A stretch of 44,201 nt of DNA, from the NCBI GenBank assembly GCA_017540645.1, contig JAFYAQ010000007.1:1-44201 (forward strand). Direction: 5' to 3'. The translations under genes and the position numbers were made by a program. Source of the stretch: Oscillospiraceae bacterium. GTDB lineage: Bacteria > Bacillota > Clostridia > Oscillospirales > Oscillospiraceae. Shown here in pieces: positions 23,941-32,407 of the stretch. The notes below the pieces were generated by a model that worked only from the letters and a program-made list of their open reading frames with translations, ran no database searches and had not been told where the DNA came from. Positions within the stretch are counted from its first letter, which is position 1; each line of letters starts with the position of its first letter.

Positions 23941-25037
23941 CCTTCAAAATCGTCCGCGGAGATATCGATGGCGCGTCCGGCGGCGATGGCGGCCTTCCGG
24001 GCCTGGGGAGTCATCAGTTTGTGGGCGTTGGCCCGGATATCCGCCTCCAGCTTGTCGGCATAGTCCGGATTGGATTCCAGATAGGCCTTCACGGCCTCTT
24101 TGCCCTGGAGACGCTCGCCGTTCACCGTGAACCAGGCGCCCGCCTTGTCGATCAGCTCCAGCTTGGTGCCCAGGTCGATCAGCTCGCTGACTTTGGAAAT
24201 GCCCTCGCCGTAGATGATGTCGAACTCCGCCTCCTTGAAAGGAGGGGCCACTTTGTTCTTGATGACCTTGGCCCGGGTCCGGTTGCCGATCATCTCGGAG
24301 CCGTTTTTCAGCGTCTCGATCCGGCGCATGTCGATGCGCACGCTGGAGAAGTACTTCAGGGCGCGGCCGCCGGGAGTGGTCTCCGGGTTGCCGTACATCA
24401 CGCCGATCTTCTCCCGGAGCTGGTTGATGAACACCACCACGGTGTTGGTCTTGGAGATGGCGCCGGCCAGCTTCCGCAGGGCCTGGCTCATCAGGCGGGC
24501 CACCACGCCCACGCTGCTCTCGCCCATCTCCCCTTCCAGCTCGCTGCGGGGCAGCAGGGCGGCCACGGAGTCCACCACCACTACATCCACGCCGCCGGAG
24601 CGGACCAGGGCCTCGGTGATATCCAGGGCCTGCTCACCGGTGTCCGGCTGGGAGATCAGCAGGTTTTCAATGTCCACGCCCAGAGCCCTGGCGTAGGCCG
24701 GCTCCAGCGCGTGCTCCACGTCGATATAAGCGGCTTCGCCCCCCGCCTTCTGGGCGCTGGCCACGATGTGCAGAGCCAGGGTGGTCTTGCCGCAGCTCTC
24801 CGGCCCGTAGATCTCCACGATCCGGCCCCGGGGCACACCGCCGATGCCCAGCGCCAGGTCCAGAGAGAGGGACCCGGTGGGGATGGCCTCCACGTTCACC
24901 GCGATATCATCGCCCAGGCGCATGATGGCGCCCTTGCCGTAGTTCTTCTCGATCTGGGCCAGAGCGGTCTCCAGCGCCTTTTTCTTGTCCCCGGCATCCC
25001 CGGCCAGGGCGGGGGAATTCTTTCTCTTGTCAGCCAT
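23937..25037 (-). CDS. recA: Recombinase RecA
   Basis: Forms filaments on single-stranded DNA, carries out strand exchange, and triggers LexA self-cleavage. The 366-residue protein has Walker [10 protein letters not shown] at 78-86, Walker B ([10 protein letters not shown]), the L1 and L2 loop regions ([29 protein letters not shown]) and a short C-terminal domain. The N-terminus is about 15 residues longer than usual, with [18 protein letters not shown] LexA-like palindrome lies 39-54 bases upstream of the ATG. GAAAG and AGGAAGCGAGG provide the ribosome-binding region. Followed directly by recX. Confidence 0.98.
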   Translation of the reverse strand: MADKRKNSPALAGDAGDKKKALETALAQIEKNYGKGAIMRLGDDIAVNVEAIPTGSLSLDLALGIGGVPRGRIVEIYGPESCGKTTLALHIVASAQKAGGEAAYIDVEHALEPAYARALGVDIENLLISQPDTGEQALDITEALVRSGGVDVVVVDSVAALLPRSELEGEMGESSVGVVARLMSQALRKLAGAISKTNTVVVFINQLREKIGVMYGNPETTPGGRALKYFSSVRIDMRRIETLKNGSEMIGNRTRAKVIKNKVAPPFKEAEFDIIYGEGISKVSELIDLGTKLELIDKAGAWFTVNGERLQGKEAVKAYLESNPDYADKLEADIRANAHKLMTPQARKAAIAAGRAIDISADDFEG

Positions 25038-25075
25038 GGAGCTTTCCTCGCTTCCTGTTATTCATTTAGTCGCTT

Positions 25076-25091
25076 GCGAAACACGTTTCGC
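25076..25091. promoter_or_regulatory. LexA-like SOS operator upstream of recA
   Basis: GCGAAACACGTTTCGC, palindromic except for its two central bases, between prmC and recA. It resembles the Gram-positive LexA box CGAAC-N4-GTTCG but has A and T at the inner positions where the consensus has C and G. No clear SigA promoter is visible around it. Confidence 0.5.
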
Positions 25092-25099
25092 CGTCGGTC

Positions 25100-25972
25100 T
25101 TATGATTCGTTTTGTTGTTTCTTTCGGCCGTACACCACCCGCTCCACGCCGATGGTGTCCAAAGCCGTGCCTGTATCGCTGAAGCCGTTGGCATCGAGCA
25201 GGGAGAGCACCGTGGCCGCCTGCCCCTCACCGACTTCAAAGATAGCAATTCCGTTGTCCGTTAATACGGACTTCCAATTCCGCAGGACGCTGCGGTAAAA
25301 CTCCAGTCCGTCCGCCCCGCCGTCCAGGGCCAGCCGGGGCTCCCAATCCTTCACGGAGGCGTCCAGCCCCTCGATCTCAGCGGTGCGGATATAAGGGGGA
25401 TTGCAGACCAGCATATCAAAGTTTTCCATGCGCAGCGGCGGCGCGGCCAGGGCGTCCGCCCGCAGCACCACGCTGCGGGTGCCCAGCCGATGGAGGGCCA
25501 CGTTTTTCCGCGCCACGGAGAGAGCCTCGGGGCTGATATCGGCGAAGATGATCCGGGCATTGGGCCGGCGGGACGCCAGGGCCACGCCGATGCATCCGCT
25601 GCCGCAGCAAAGGTCCAGGATCCGGGGCTCGGAGGAATGCTTTAACAGCTCCAGAGCCTTGTCCACCAGCACCTCCGTATCCATCCGGGGGATCAGCACG
25701 CTGGGGTTGACCAGGATCTTCTCCCCGTAAAACTCCCACTCCCCGGCGATGTAGGCCAGGGGTTCGGAGCGCAGCCGCCGGGAGGTCAGCTCCCGGGACG
25801 CCCTCTCACAGCGGTCCGGAGCATAGAGGAAGAAACGGGAGATCAGCTCCGTATCCGAGCATTCCGCCGCCATAGCCAACAGACGCCGCGCCTCCAGGGA
25901 CGGGTCCTCGATCCCGCCCTCCCGAAGCCGACGGCGCATGTCCAGATACAGTTCATTATAGGTTTTGGCCAT
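25100..25972 (-). CDS. prmC: Peptide chain release factor N5-glutamine methyltransferase
   Basis: Methylates the glutamine of the GGQ motif in release factors RF1 and RF2, speeding translation termination. The 290-residue protein has the N-terminal helical substrate-binding domain, SAM motif DLCCGSGCIG at 120-129, and the catalytic NPPY at 191-194. It sits 21 bases after yqhQ, a pairing common in Clostridia (usually next to prfA, which is not seen in this window). Confidence 0.95.
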   Translation of the reverse strand: MAKTYNELYLDMRRRLREGGIEDPSLEARRLLAMAAECSDTELISRFFLYAPDRCERASRELTSRRLRSEPLAYIAGEWEFYGEKILVNPSVLIPRMDTEVLVDKALELLKHSSEPRILDLCCGSGCIGVALASRRPNARIIFADISPEALSVARKNVALHRLGTRSVVLRADALAAPPLRMENFDMLVCNPPYIRTAEIEGLDASVKDWEPRLALDGGADGLEFYRSVLRNWKSVLTDNGIAIFEVGEGQAATVLSLLDANGFSDTGTALDTIGVERVVYGRKKQQNES

Positions 25973-25993
25973 GAAAAGGCCTCCCTTACTCCA

Positions 25994-26965
25994 TTACCAG
26001 ATGTCGCTTCCCTTTTCCTCGGGGATGACCAGCTTCAGCGCCTCGATGGCCACCTCCAGCATGGAATCGTCCGGCTCCGCGGTGGTGAGGCGCTGGATGG
26101 CCTTCCCCGGAGCGGACACCAGACGGGAGAGCGTGTTGTCCGTGCGGCCGGCCCATTTGAGCAGCTCATAGCTCAGGGACATGACCACCGGCAGCAGCAG
26201 CAGATGGAGGAGAAAACGGACCAACGTGTTCTCCGCGCGGACCAGAGAGAAGATCAGGATGCTGATAAAAATCACCAGGAAGAGAAAGCTGGTGCCGCAG
26301 CGGGGATGGAAGCGGGACTGCTTCCGGGCGTTTTCCGCCGTCAGGGGCAGCCCGGCCTCATAGCAGAAGATGGTCTTGTGTTCGGCCCCGTGGTACATCC
26401 ACACCCGCCGCATATCCGGGAGCTTGTTGACCAGAATCAGATAGCCGAGAAAGATGAGCAGCCGGAATATCCCCTCAAAAAAGCCCCGCCAGGCCCCCAG
26501 GGGCAGCAGGCGGTTCAGCAGCCCGGCCAGCAGGGTGGGCAGCAGAACAAAAAGCCCCACGGCCAGCAGAATACCCAGCACCACGGCGACAGAGATCAGG
26601 ATCTTATCTGCCTTCTCTCCGGGGAAATGCTTCTGTACCCAGAGATCAAATTTGCCGGGCTCCTGCTGCTCGTCCTCGGGCAGCTGCTCCGCCGACCAGG
26701 TCAGGGCCTTCACGCCCCGGATCATGGAGTCCAGGAAGTTCACCACGCCCCGGACGAAGGGCCAGCCCAGCCAGGGGTATTTTTCTTTGATGAATTTCAG
26801 CTCCTCTACCTTGGTGACAAGGCTCCCGTCCGCCTTGCGGCAGACGATGGCCTGTCGGGTCACGCCCCGCATCAGGATGCCCTCCATCAGGGCCTGCCCG
26901 CCGATGCTGGTGCGGAAGGCGCAGGAGCCGTTTGCCGATCCGCGTTTTTTCAGATGCTTTGCCAT
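25994..26965 (-). CDS. yqhQ: DUF1385 membrane protein (YqhQ family)
   Basis: Conserved Firmicutes membrane protein of unknown function. The 323-residue product opens with a cytoplasmic part holding SIGGQALMEGILMRG, the signature of the family, then about four hydrophobic segments (roughly 123-155, 165-182, 225-243 and 248-265) with the invariant piece YHGAEHKTIFCYE between them and HPRCGTSFLF after it. The histidines and cysteine of these motifs suggest metal binding, but no activity is established. Neighbour of prmC as in other Clostridia. Confidence 0.9.
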   Translation of the reverse strand: MAKHLKKRGSANGSCAFRTSIGGQALMEGILMRGVTRQAIVCRKADGSLVTKVEELKFIKEKYPWLGWPFVRGVVNFLDSMIRGVKALTWSAEQLPEDEQQEPGKFDLWVQKHFPGEKADKILISVAVVLGILLAVGLFVLLPTLLAGLLNRLLPLGAWRGFFEGIFRLLIFLGYLILVNKLPDMRRVWMYHGAEHKTIFCYEAGLPLTAENARKQSRFHPRCGTSFLFLVIFISILIFSLVRAENTLVRFLLHLLLLPVVMSLSYELLKWAGRTDNTLSRLVSAPGKAIQRLTTAEPDDSMLEVAIEALKLVIPEEKGSDIW

Positions 26966-26989
26966 GGGATACTCCTTATGTTCGCTCTC

Positions 26990-28495
26990 TTATTTCTTTG
27001 GCAGCGTGATGGTGACGCGCACACCGCCGCCCTCCGCGTTGCGGATATCCAGACGGCCGTTGTGCCGGGCCACGATCTCGTCGCACACGGCCAGGCCGAT
27101 GCCGCTGCCCCGCTCCTTGGAAGAGCCCTTGAAGAATTTTTTCTTCACCATGGGCAGCTCCGCCGGAGGGATACCGGGGCCGTAGTCCCGGATGGAGATG
27201 TATACATTTTCCTCATCGGCGCGCAGATCCACGTCGATGCGCTTGCCGTTCTTGCCGTATTTGCAGGCGTTGTCCAGCACGTTGAGCACCACCTGGCTCA
27301 GCCGCTCCGGATCGCCGGGGATGGGCGGGATATCCTCCTCCGGCGGCATGTAGGCCACCTTCAGTCCCTGGTGGCGGAACAGCTCGCTGTAGGTGAACAT
27401 GCAGTCCTCCACCATGCCGCCCACGTCCACGGTGGACACATGGAGGGTAAAACGGCCGTCCTGGATGCGGGTGAATTCCAGCAGCTCCTCCACCATTTTG
27501 GTCAGCCGTCCCGCCTCCCGGGTGATGATCTCCAGGCCCCGGCGGGAATCTCCCTGGATGGCAGGGTCGTAGGCGATGGTCTCGCTCCAGCCGGTGATGG
27601 CGGTCAGAGGGGTGCGCAGCTCATGGCTGACGGAGGAGATGAACTCCGTCTGGACCCGCTCGGCCACGCTCAGCTTCTGGGACATATCGTTGATGGTGTC
27701 GGTCAGCTCGCCGATCTCGTCGTCATGGACCTTTTCCACATGGGTCCCGTAGCTGCCCTCGGCAATGCGCCGGGCCATGGCGGTCAGCGAGGCGATGGGC
27801 TCGGTGATGGTGCGCAGGAAGTAAAGGTTGGAGATGATCACCACCGCCAGCACAGCCAGGCCCATGGCCACCGCCGTAAGGACGCTGCGGTTGATGACCC
27901 GGTCGATGAGCGTCAGACTGGTGATATAGCGCATGACGCCGATGATGGTGCCGTCCGCGGAGCTGAGCGGGGCCGACACGGCCATCAGCCGCTCCCCGGT
28001 AGCGGAGCTGCGCCCCTGCCAGAAGCTGATCTTCCCGGATTGGAGCGCCGTTCGCACATCATAAGAGCTGGGCACCGTTCCGGCGGAGATGCCGCTGGAC
28101 GAGATCTGCACCACGCCCATGGGATTGAGAAACTGCAGCTCCAGACTGTCCTTGGCTTCAAAGTTCTCCGCGTAGCTGTAGGCGCTCTGGAAATACTCCG
28201 CATAAGTCCGGTTGATATAGCCGGAAAAGAAGACCGAGGCGGTTTCCGCCTTGGCCTGGAGAGAGGCCCGGGCGGCGGAGAGCGTGGAGGCACGCAGGGA
28301 GAGAGAGTAGGCGGCCAGGGCCAGCACCACCGCCAAAAACATCATGCCGGTGCCCACCACCATGCCGCGGGTGCGGATGGAGTGGAAGCGCAGGAACCGC
28401 GGGCCCTTGGACCCCGCTTTTTTCTCCCGGGCCCTCCCCTCCCCGGCGGCGGGGACGGCGGCCCCGGAAGCTGGGGCGTTCTGTTCGTTACTCAT
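26990..28495 (-). CDS. Sensor histidine kinase
   Basis: Membrane histidine kinase of 501 residues paired with the response regulator just upstream. It has a disordered, charged N-terminus (1-40), a membrane helix at about 44-66, an extracytoplasmic sensing domain to about 202 (Cache/PAS-like in appearance), a second helix at 203-226, HAMP 227-280, the phosphorylation site His291 in SSVSHELRTP, and the ATPase domain with Asn409, DYGPGIP (437-443) and GSGIGL (463-468). The signal is unknown. The co-transcribed lipoprotein at 29226 may act outside the cell with it. Confidence 0.93.
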   Translation of the reverse strand: MSNEQNAPASGAAVPAAGEGRAREKKAGSKGPRFLRFHSIRTRGMVVGTGMMFLAVVLALAAYSLSLRASTLSAARASLQAKAETASVFFSGYINRTYAEYFQSAYSYAENFEAKDSLELQFLNPMGVVQISSSGISAGTVPSSYDVRTALQSGKISFWQGRSSATGERLMAVSAPLSSADGTIIGVMRYITSLTLIDRVINRSVLTAVAMGLAVLAVVIISNLYFLRTITEPIASLTAMARRIAEGSYGTHVEKVHDDEIGELTDTINDMSQKLSVAERVQTEFISSVSHELRTPLTAITGWSETIAYDPAIQGDSRRGLEIITREAGRLTKMVEELLEFTRIQDGRFTLHVSTVDVGGMVEDCMFTYSELFRHQGLKVAYMPPEEDIPPIPGDPERLSQVVLNVLDNACKYGKNGKRIDVDLRADEENVYISIRDYGPGIPPAELPMVKKKFFKGSSKERGSGIGLAVCDEIVARHNGRLDIRNAEGGGVRVTITLPKK

Positions 28496-28522
28496 TTTCT
28501 GAACTCTGTTTTCGGCCGGGGA

Positions 28523-29212
28523 TCAAAAGCCCCATTTGTAGCCGTAGCCCCAGACAGTGGTGATATAGGCGGGCATAGTGGGATCGTCCTCGATCTTGAT
28601 GCGCAGCCGCCGGATGTTCACGTCCACGATCTTCAGCTCGCCGAAGAAGTCCCGTCCCCACACCTCGTTGAGAATGTCCTCCCGGGAGAGGGCCTTGCCG
28701 GGGTTGTCCATAAAGTATTTGATGATGGAATACTCGATCTGGGTCAGACGCACCCGCTCCCCGTTCTTCTCCAGGGTGCGGTTGCGGGTGTTCAGACGGA
28801 AGGGGCCCTGACGGATCTCGCCGCTCTCCTCCGCCTCCGCCTCACCGCCGGTGCGGCGCATCAGGGCGTCGATCCGGGCGGTCAGCTCGGTGGGAGAAAA
28901 GGGCTTGGTCACATAGTCGTCCGCACCGGTCATCAGGCCGGTGACCTTGTCCATCTCCTGGCTCCGGGCGGTGAGCATGATGATGCCGATGCGGGAGTTG
29001 GACGCCCGGATGCGGCGGCAGACCTCAAAGCCGTCGATATCCGGCAGCATCACATCCAGCAGGGCGACCCGGATATCCGGGTGACGGCGCAGCTGCTCCA
29101 GGGCCATCTCGCCGCAATCCGCCTCGATGGGCTCATAGCCGCTGCGGCGCAGATTGATCACCACAAAGCTGCGGATGTTGGCCTCATCCTCCAATACAAG
29201 GATCTTTCTCAT
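28523..29212 (-). CDS. OmpR/PhoB-family response regulator
   Basis: Partner of the kinase at 26990. The 229-residue protein has an N-terminal receiver with the acidic pair ED at 8-9, phosphorylation site Asp53, Thr81 and Lys103, followed by a winged-helix DNA-binding domain ending TVWGYGYKWGF. GGGAGG lies seven bases before the ATG. It stands between the lipoprotein gene (13-base gap) and the kinase gene (27-base gap), so all three should be one transcript. No binding site could be identified. Confidence 0.95.
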   Translation of the reverse strand: MRKILVLEDEANIRSFVVINLRRSGYEPIEADCGEMALEQLRRHPDIRVALLDVMLPDIDGFEVCRRIRASNSRIGIIMLTARSQEMDKVTGLMTGADDYVTKPFSPTELTARIDALMRRTGGEAEAEESGEIRQGPFRLNTRNRTLEKNGERVRLTQIEYSIIKYFMDNPGKALSREDILNEVWGRDFFGELKIVDVNIRRLRIKIEDDPTMPAYITTVWGYGYKWGF

Positions 29213-29225
29213 TGTGATTCCTCCC

Positions 29226-30533
29226 TTACACCGATCCGGTGGTCCACTCGTTATATATGATATGGAAACGGCTGGCTACGCCGTCGCGTTCAATGCTGTT
29301 GCCGAGGATTTCTGCGGCGAAAACGGTGGAGGCGCTCTCCTCCAGCACAAAGCGGTTGTCGAGCCGCGCCCGCTCGCCCCGGTTTTCACCGGTAATGGCA
29401 TACACCCTCAGAAGGTCCTGAATCATGCCGTCCGCCCTGAGTCGGGAGAGGGTCACTGCCCGCTCCCCGGGGATGCTCTCATCCCGCCGGACCGTCAGGC
29501 CCACGTCCCAGCCGGCGGGCAGCTCCCAGTACCAGCCGTCCAAGGCACAGTGGTAGGTGGTCTTCGCCAGCATCGCCCGACCGGACAGATCATAACGGTA
29601 CCAGGCGATGGACCACTGGGTCTCTCCCCCCTGGTTGTAGAGCTGCTGGGGATAGGGCACCTCCGTGGCGCCGTCGCCGTCGATGTCCTGGGAATAGATC
29701 TGGTCATAGCTGCGTCTGGCCTCAGACACGGCGGTGCTCCGGTTCAGCGTCAGATTCACCAGCGCGCCCTCCCGGTAGACCACCAGGTCCGTGACCAGAT
29801 CCCCGCCGGTCATGGCCGACTCCACCAGCAGCGCGGGCTGATCGCCGCCGATCCTGACCACTCCGGCCCGGCGAAGTTCGCTGATCCCGCCGGAGAGAGC
29901 CGCGGTGGAGGCCCGGGGCTCCCGGTTGCCGTCCAGGGTGTACATATCCGCCATATACGAATCCGGTCCCACATCCCGCAGCACCAGCAGCTCGTCCCAG
30001 CCGTCCCTGTCCAGATCGCCGGAGACGAATTCGGTGCAGTCGGTGCTCATCAAAAGCTCTCCGCTCCAGTTCTGGAGAGAGTAGACCGAGAGGATCCCCA
30101 AACCCGTGGAGATCTGGCAGGTGATCACCAGGTCCCGACGGCCGTCCCGATCCATGTCCACAAAGTCCACCCGGCCGATGGAGCGTCCCTTCTCCGTCAG
30201 GGAGAGGACCTGGCGGTACTCGCTGCCGGAGAGGGCGTACACATTGATCTTCAGCAGAGAGTCCGCGCCCCGCAGAAAGGCCAGGGCTTCGGCCGTCCCG
30301 TCATCATCCAGATCCATGAGCTGCACGCTCTGACGATAGCTCCCCCGGGTGGGGGCGGCATAACCGCTGCCGCCGGCGATCTCCCGGTCGATCAGCTGCT
30401 GCAGCTGCTGATATTCCTCCGAGGGCTTGGGCAGAGAGAAGTATTGATCTATATTGCCGGAGTAGCAGCCGCTGAGTGTGAGCAGGGCGGCCAGCACCAG
30501 GACCAGCGCAGATAGTTTTGAGATACGATGCAT
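29226..30533 (-). CDS. Lipoprotein with calcium-loop-like (VCBS/FG-GAP type) repeats
   Basis: A 435-residue precursor with a lipoprotein signal ending LTLSGC (Cys23). The mature protein has four DxDxDG loops followed by hydrophobic strands: DLDDDGTAEAL (74-84), DMDRDGRRDLV (126-136), DLDRDGWDELL (173-183) and DIDGDGATEV (283-292). These resemble the calcium-binding loops of VCBS/FG-GAP beta-propeller repeats, suggesting an extracellular propeller on the outer face of the membrane. It is the first gene of an operon with a response regulator and a kinase, so it may be a signal-sensing accessory or a check on envelope state. It is not a recognised enzyme. A promoter is visible upstream. Confidence 0.82.
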   Translation of the reverse strand: MHRISKLSALVLVLAALLTLSGCYSGNIDQYFSLPKPSEEYQQLQQLIDREIAGGSGYAAPTRGSYRQSVQLMDLDDDGTAEALAFLRGADSLLKINVYALSGSEYRQVLSLTEKGRSIGRVDFVDMDRDGRRDLVITCQISTGLGILSVYSLQNWSGELLMSTDCTEFVSGDLDRDGWDELLVLRDVGPDSYMADMYTLDGNREPRASTAALSGGISELRRAGVVRIGGDQPALLVESAMTGGDLVTDLVVYREGALVNLTLNRSTAVSEARRSYDQIYSQDIDGDGATEVPYPQQLYNQGGETQWSIAWYRYDLSGRAMLAKTTYHCALDGWYWELPAGWDVGLTVRRDESIPGERAVTLSRLRADGMIQDLLRVYAITGENRGERARLDNRFVLEESASTVFAAEILGNSIERDGVASRFHIIYNEWTTGSV

Positions 30534-30569
30534 GGCAATACTCCCGTAGGCGCATAAATAGGCTAAAAT

Positions 30570-30598
30570 ATAGTAACATATCTCCCTCAGATATGCAA
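30570..30598 (-). promoter_or_regulatory. Promoter of the lipoprotein/two-component operon
   Basis: TTGCAT (30593-30598), 17-base spacer, TACTAT (30570-30575), about 40 bases before the lipoprotein start, in an AT-rich intergenic stretch (30534-30773). The rest of that stretch holds no other gene that I can see. Confidence 0.55.
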
Positions 30599-30716
30599 CA
30601 CAAGTTAATTAATTTTCTTATTTTCCCCTGTCCTGCCAGTGAATCATCACGGTATGTGATCAAAATGAAACTCTCTGTAATGCATGCCTGATCTTTCTCC
30701 CATTCCATTTCTTTTC

Positions 30717-30745
30717 TTGATGCTTTTCGGAAAATATGGTATTCT
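30717..30745 (+). promoter_or_regulatory. Promoter of the GIY-YIG gene
   Basis: TTGATG (30717-30722), 17-base spacer, TATTCT (30740-30745), 28 bases before the ATG. Confidence 0.6.
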
Positions 30746-30773
30746 TTAGCCGAAAACGTTCATCGGAGGAGCC

Positions 30774-31250
30774 ATGACAAAAGAGGCGATCATCGTTCTG
30801 AGCATAACGGCCGTGTATCTGCTGTACCTGCTGATCCGGGTCCTTCGGGGCCGAAGCGTGAAGCGGCGGGTGCGCGCCCTGGCGCGGAATGCGGTGGAGA
30901 TGTCGCCGGAGGCGTTTTTTCGTCTCCGGAACAAGACCCAGGGAAACAGCCGGGAGCACATCTCCAAGAAATATGACTACGAGGGTGTGTACATCCTCTA
31001 TAACAAGACCCGGCACATGTACTATGTGGGGCAGGCCCTGAATGTCCTGAGCCGGATCAACCAGCACCTGACCGGCCACGGCAACGGAGACGTGTACGCG
31101 GACTTTAAGTACGGCGACCGTTTTTCCATCACCTCCATCCGGCTTCGGGGCAGCGGCCACGCCACGCTCAATGAGCTGGAGAGGCATTGCATCGCCCAGT
31201 ACAAGGCCGATTCCACCGGCTACAACAAGACCAGAGGGAATAAAGACTAA
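30774..31250 (+). CDS. Membrane-anchored GIY-YIG domain protein
   Basis: A 158-residue protein with one N-terminal membrane helix (about 5-23), a basic stretch after it (RGRSVKRRVR), a linker, and a GIY-YIG nuclease domain from about 68 to the end: GVYIL (71-75), YYVG (83-86), Arg94 and a Glu at 134 or 136 as likely catalytic metal ligand. The positive stretch after the helix predicts that the nuclease domain faces the cytoplasm. GIY-YIG enzymes cut DNA, but small stand-alone ones are poorly studied. CGGAGGA precedes the ATG; the gene is alone between its promoter and a terminator. No restriction or mobile-element gene is nearby. Confidence 0.85.
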   Translation: MTKEAIIVLSITAVYLLYLLIRVLRGRSVKRRVRALARNAVEMSPEAFFRLRNKTQGNSREHISKKYDYEGVYILYNKTRHMYYVGQALNVLSRINQHLTGHGNGDVYADFKYGDRFSITSIRLRGSGHATLNELERHCIAQYKADSTGYNKTRGNKD

Positions 31251-31257
31251 AAAGTCA

Positions 31258-31302
31258 GGAAGCACACAGCGCTCCAACCGCCGCGTGCTTCCCGCTTTTT
31301 TT
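31258..31302. terminator. Terminator between the GIY-YIG gene and buk
   Basis: GGAAGCAC (31258-31265) pairs with GTGCTTCC (31285-31292), with partial inner pairing, then CGCTTTTTTT. It serves the plus-strand gene; the T-run reaches the stop codon of the convergent butyrate kinase gene. Confidence 0.75.
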
Positions 31303-32407
31303 AATCGTCCCAGCCCGTCCAGGCGGGGATGCCGGTATAGGTCTTTGCCTCCTCCTCGCCCCGGAGGACCCGGAGCGCGCCGGCGGCCATGGCCTCATGC
31401 TCCACCTCCCCGGGATAGGTGTAGATGGGCCCGATCCAGCCGCAGTGGGCGCGGATGTACTCTTCCACGTCCGGGAAGCGCAGCAGTCCGCCGGTGAGCA
31501 AAATGGCGTCTACCCGGCCGCACAGGACCGCCGCCATGGCCCCGACGGTCTTGCAGATCTGGTAGAGCATCCCGTTCCAGACCCGGGCAGCCTGCTTGTC
31601 CCCTCTGTCCATCATGGCGTGGACCGTGTCGGAGGAAGAGGTGCCGAAATGGCTGACGAAGCCGCCGGTACGGATGGCCAGCTTGCGCACTTCGTCCAGG
31701 TCCTTCCCCTTGCAGTAGTCGATCAGATCCGCGGCCGACACCGTGCCGATGCGGGTGGGAGAATAGGGTCCCTCTCCCCCGCCGGAGTTGTTGCAGTCGA
31801 TGATATGTCCGTCCTCATGGGCGGAGATGGAAATGCCCCCGTCAATGTGGCAGACAATGAAGCGGCAGTCCGGATAGGGCCGCTTCTCCACGGTTTTGGC
31901 GTGGTGCATGGCAACGCCCCGCATGTTCAGGGTGTGCATGTTCACATGGCGGTCCACCCCTTTGATGCCGGTCATGCGGGCCATGTCGCACAGCTCATCC
32001 ACGCAGCAGGGGTCCACCATAAAGGCCCGGCCGCCGTACTCCTTCTGCATCTCCCGGGCCAGCTGTACCCCCAGGTTGGAGGGATGCTCCATTCCGCCCT
32101 TGAAGGCGGCGGTGTCCGCGATCAGCAGATCGTTTACCTCATACACCCCGCTCCTGACCGGCAGGCAGCTGCCGCCCCGGCCAACGATGGCGTCCACGTC
32201 CGTCAGATCGATGTTGTCCTCCTTCAGGAAGTCCATGATGACCCTGTGCCGATACGGGAGCTGGGCGTTTACGCTCTCGTAGCGCAGCAGCTCCCCGGCA
32301 TCGTGGAACACATTGGTCTCATAGAGCTTTTTCTCATTGGAAAAGAGGGCCAGCTTGGTGGAGGTGGAGCCGGGGTTGATGACAAAGATCTTATAGCTCT
32401 CTTTCAT
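31301..32407 (-). CDS. buk: Butyrate kinase
   Basis: Acetokinase-family enzyme that converts butyryl phosphate and ADP to butyrate and ATP, the last step of one butyrate route in Clostridia; related enzymes act on branched-chain acyl phosphates. The 368-residue protein has the N-terminal phosphate-binding INPGSTSTKLALF, the HPSNLGVQLA and HVNMHTLN segments typical of butyrate kinases, and CHIDGGISISAHEDGHIIDCNN in the active site. Phosphotransbutyrylase (ptb), its usual neighbour, is not in the window. The start overlaps the DUF4364 gene by 17 bases. Confidence 0.93.
   Translation of the reverse strand: MKESYKIFVINPGSTSTKLALFSNEKKLYETNVFHDAGELLRYESVNAQLPYRHRVIMDFLKEDNIDLTDVDAIVGRGGSCLPVRSGVYEVNDLLIADTAAFKGGMEHPSNLGVQLAREMQKEYGGRAFMVDPCCVDELCDMARMTGIKGVDRHVNMHTLNMRGVAMHHAKTVEKRPYPDCRFIVCHIDGGISISAHEDGHIIDCNNSGGGEGPYSPTRIGTVSAADLIDYCKGKDLDEVRKLAIRTGGFVSHFGTSSSDTVHAMMDRGDKQAARVWNGMLYQICKTVGAMAAVLCGRVDAILLTGGLLRFPDVEEYIRAHCGWIGPIYTYPGEVEHEAMAAGALRVLRGEEEAKTYTGIPAWTGWDD

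Noticed and set aside
26204..29260. Plus-strand open frame of 1018 codons opposite yqhQ, the histidine kinase and the response regulator
   Set aside because: It is antisense to three clear genes. GC-rich third codon positions keep the opposite strand free of stops. The protein is His/Gly/Leu-rich low-complexity sequence without domains.
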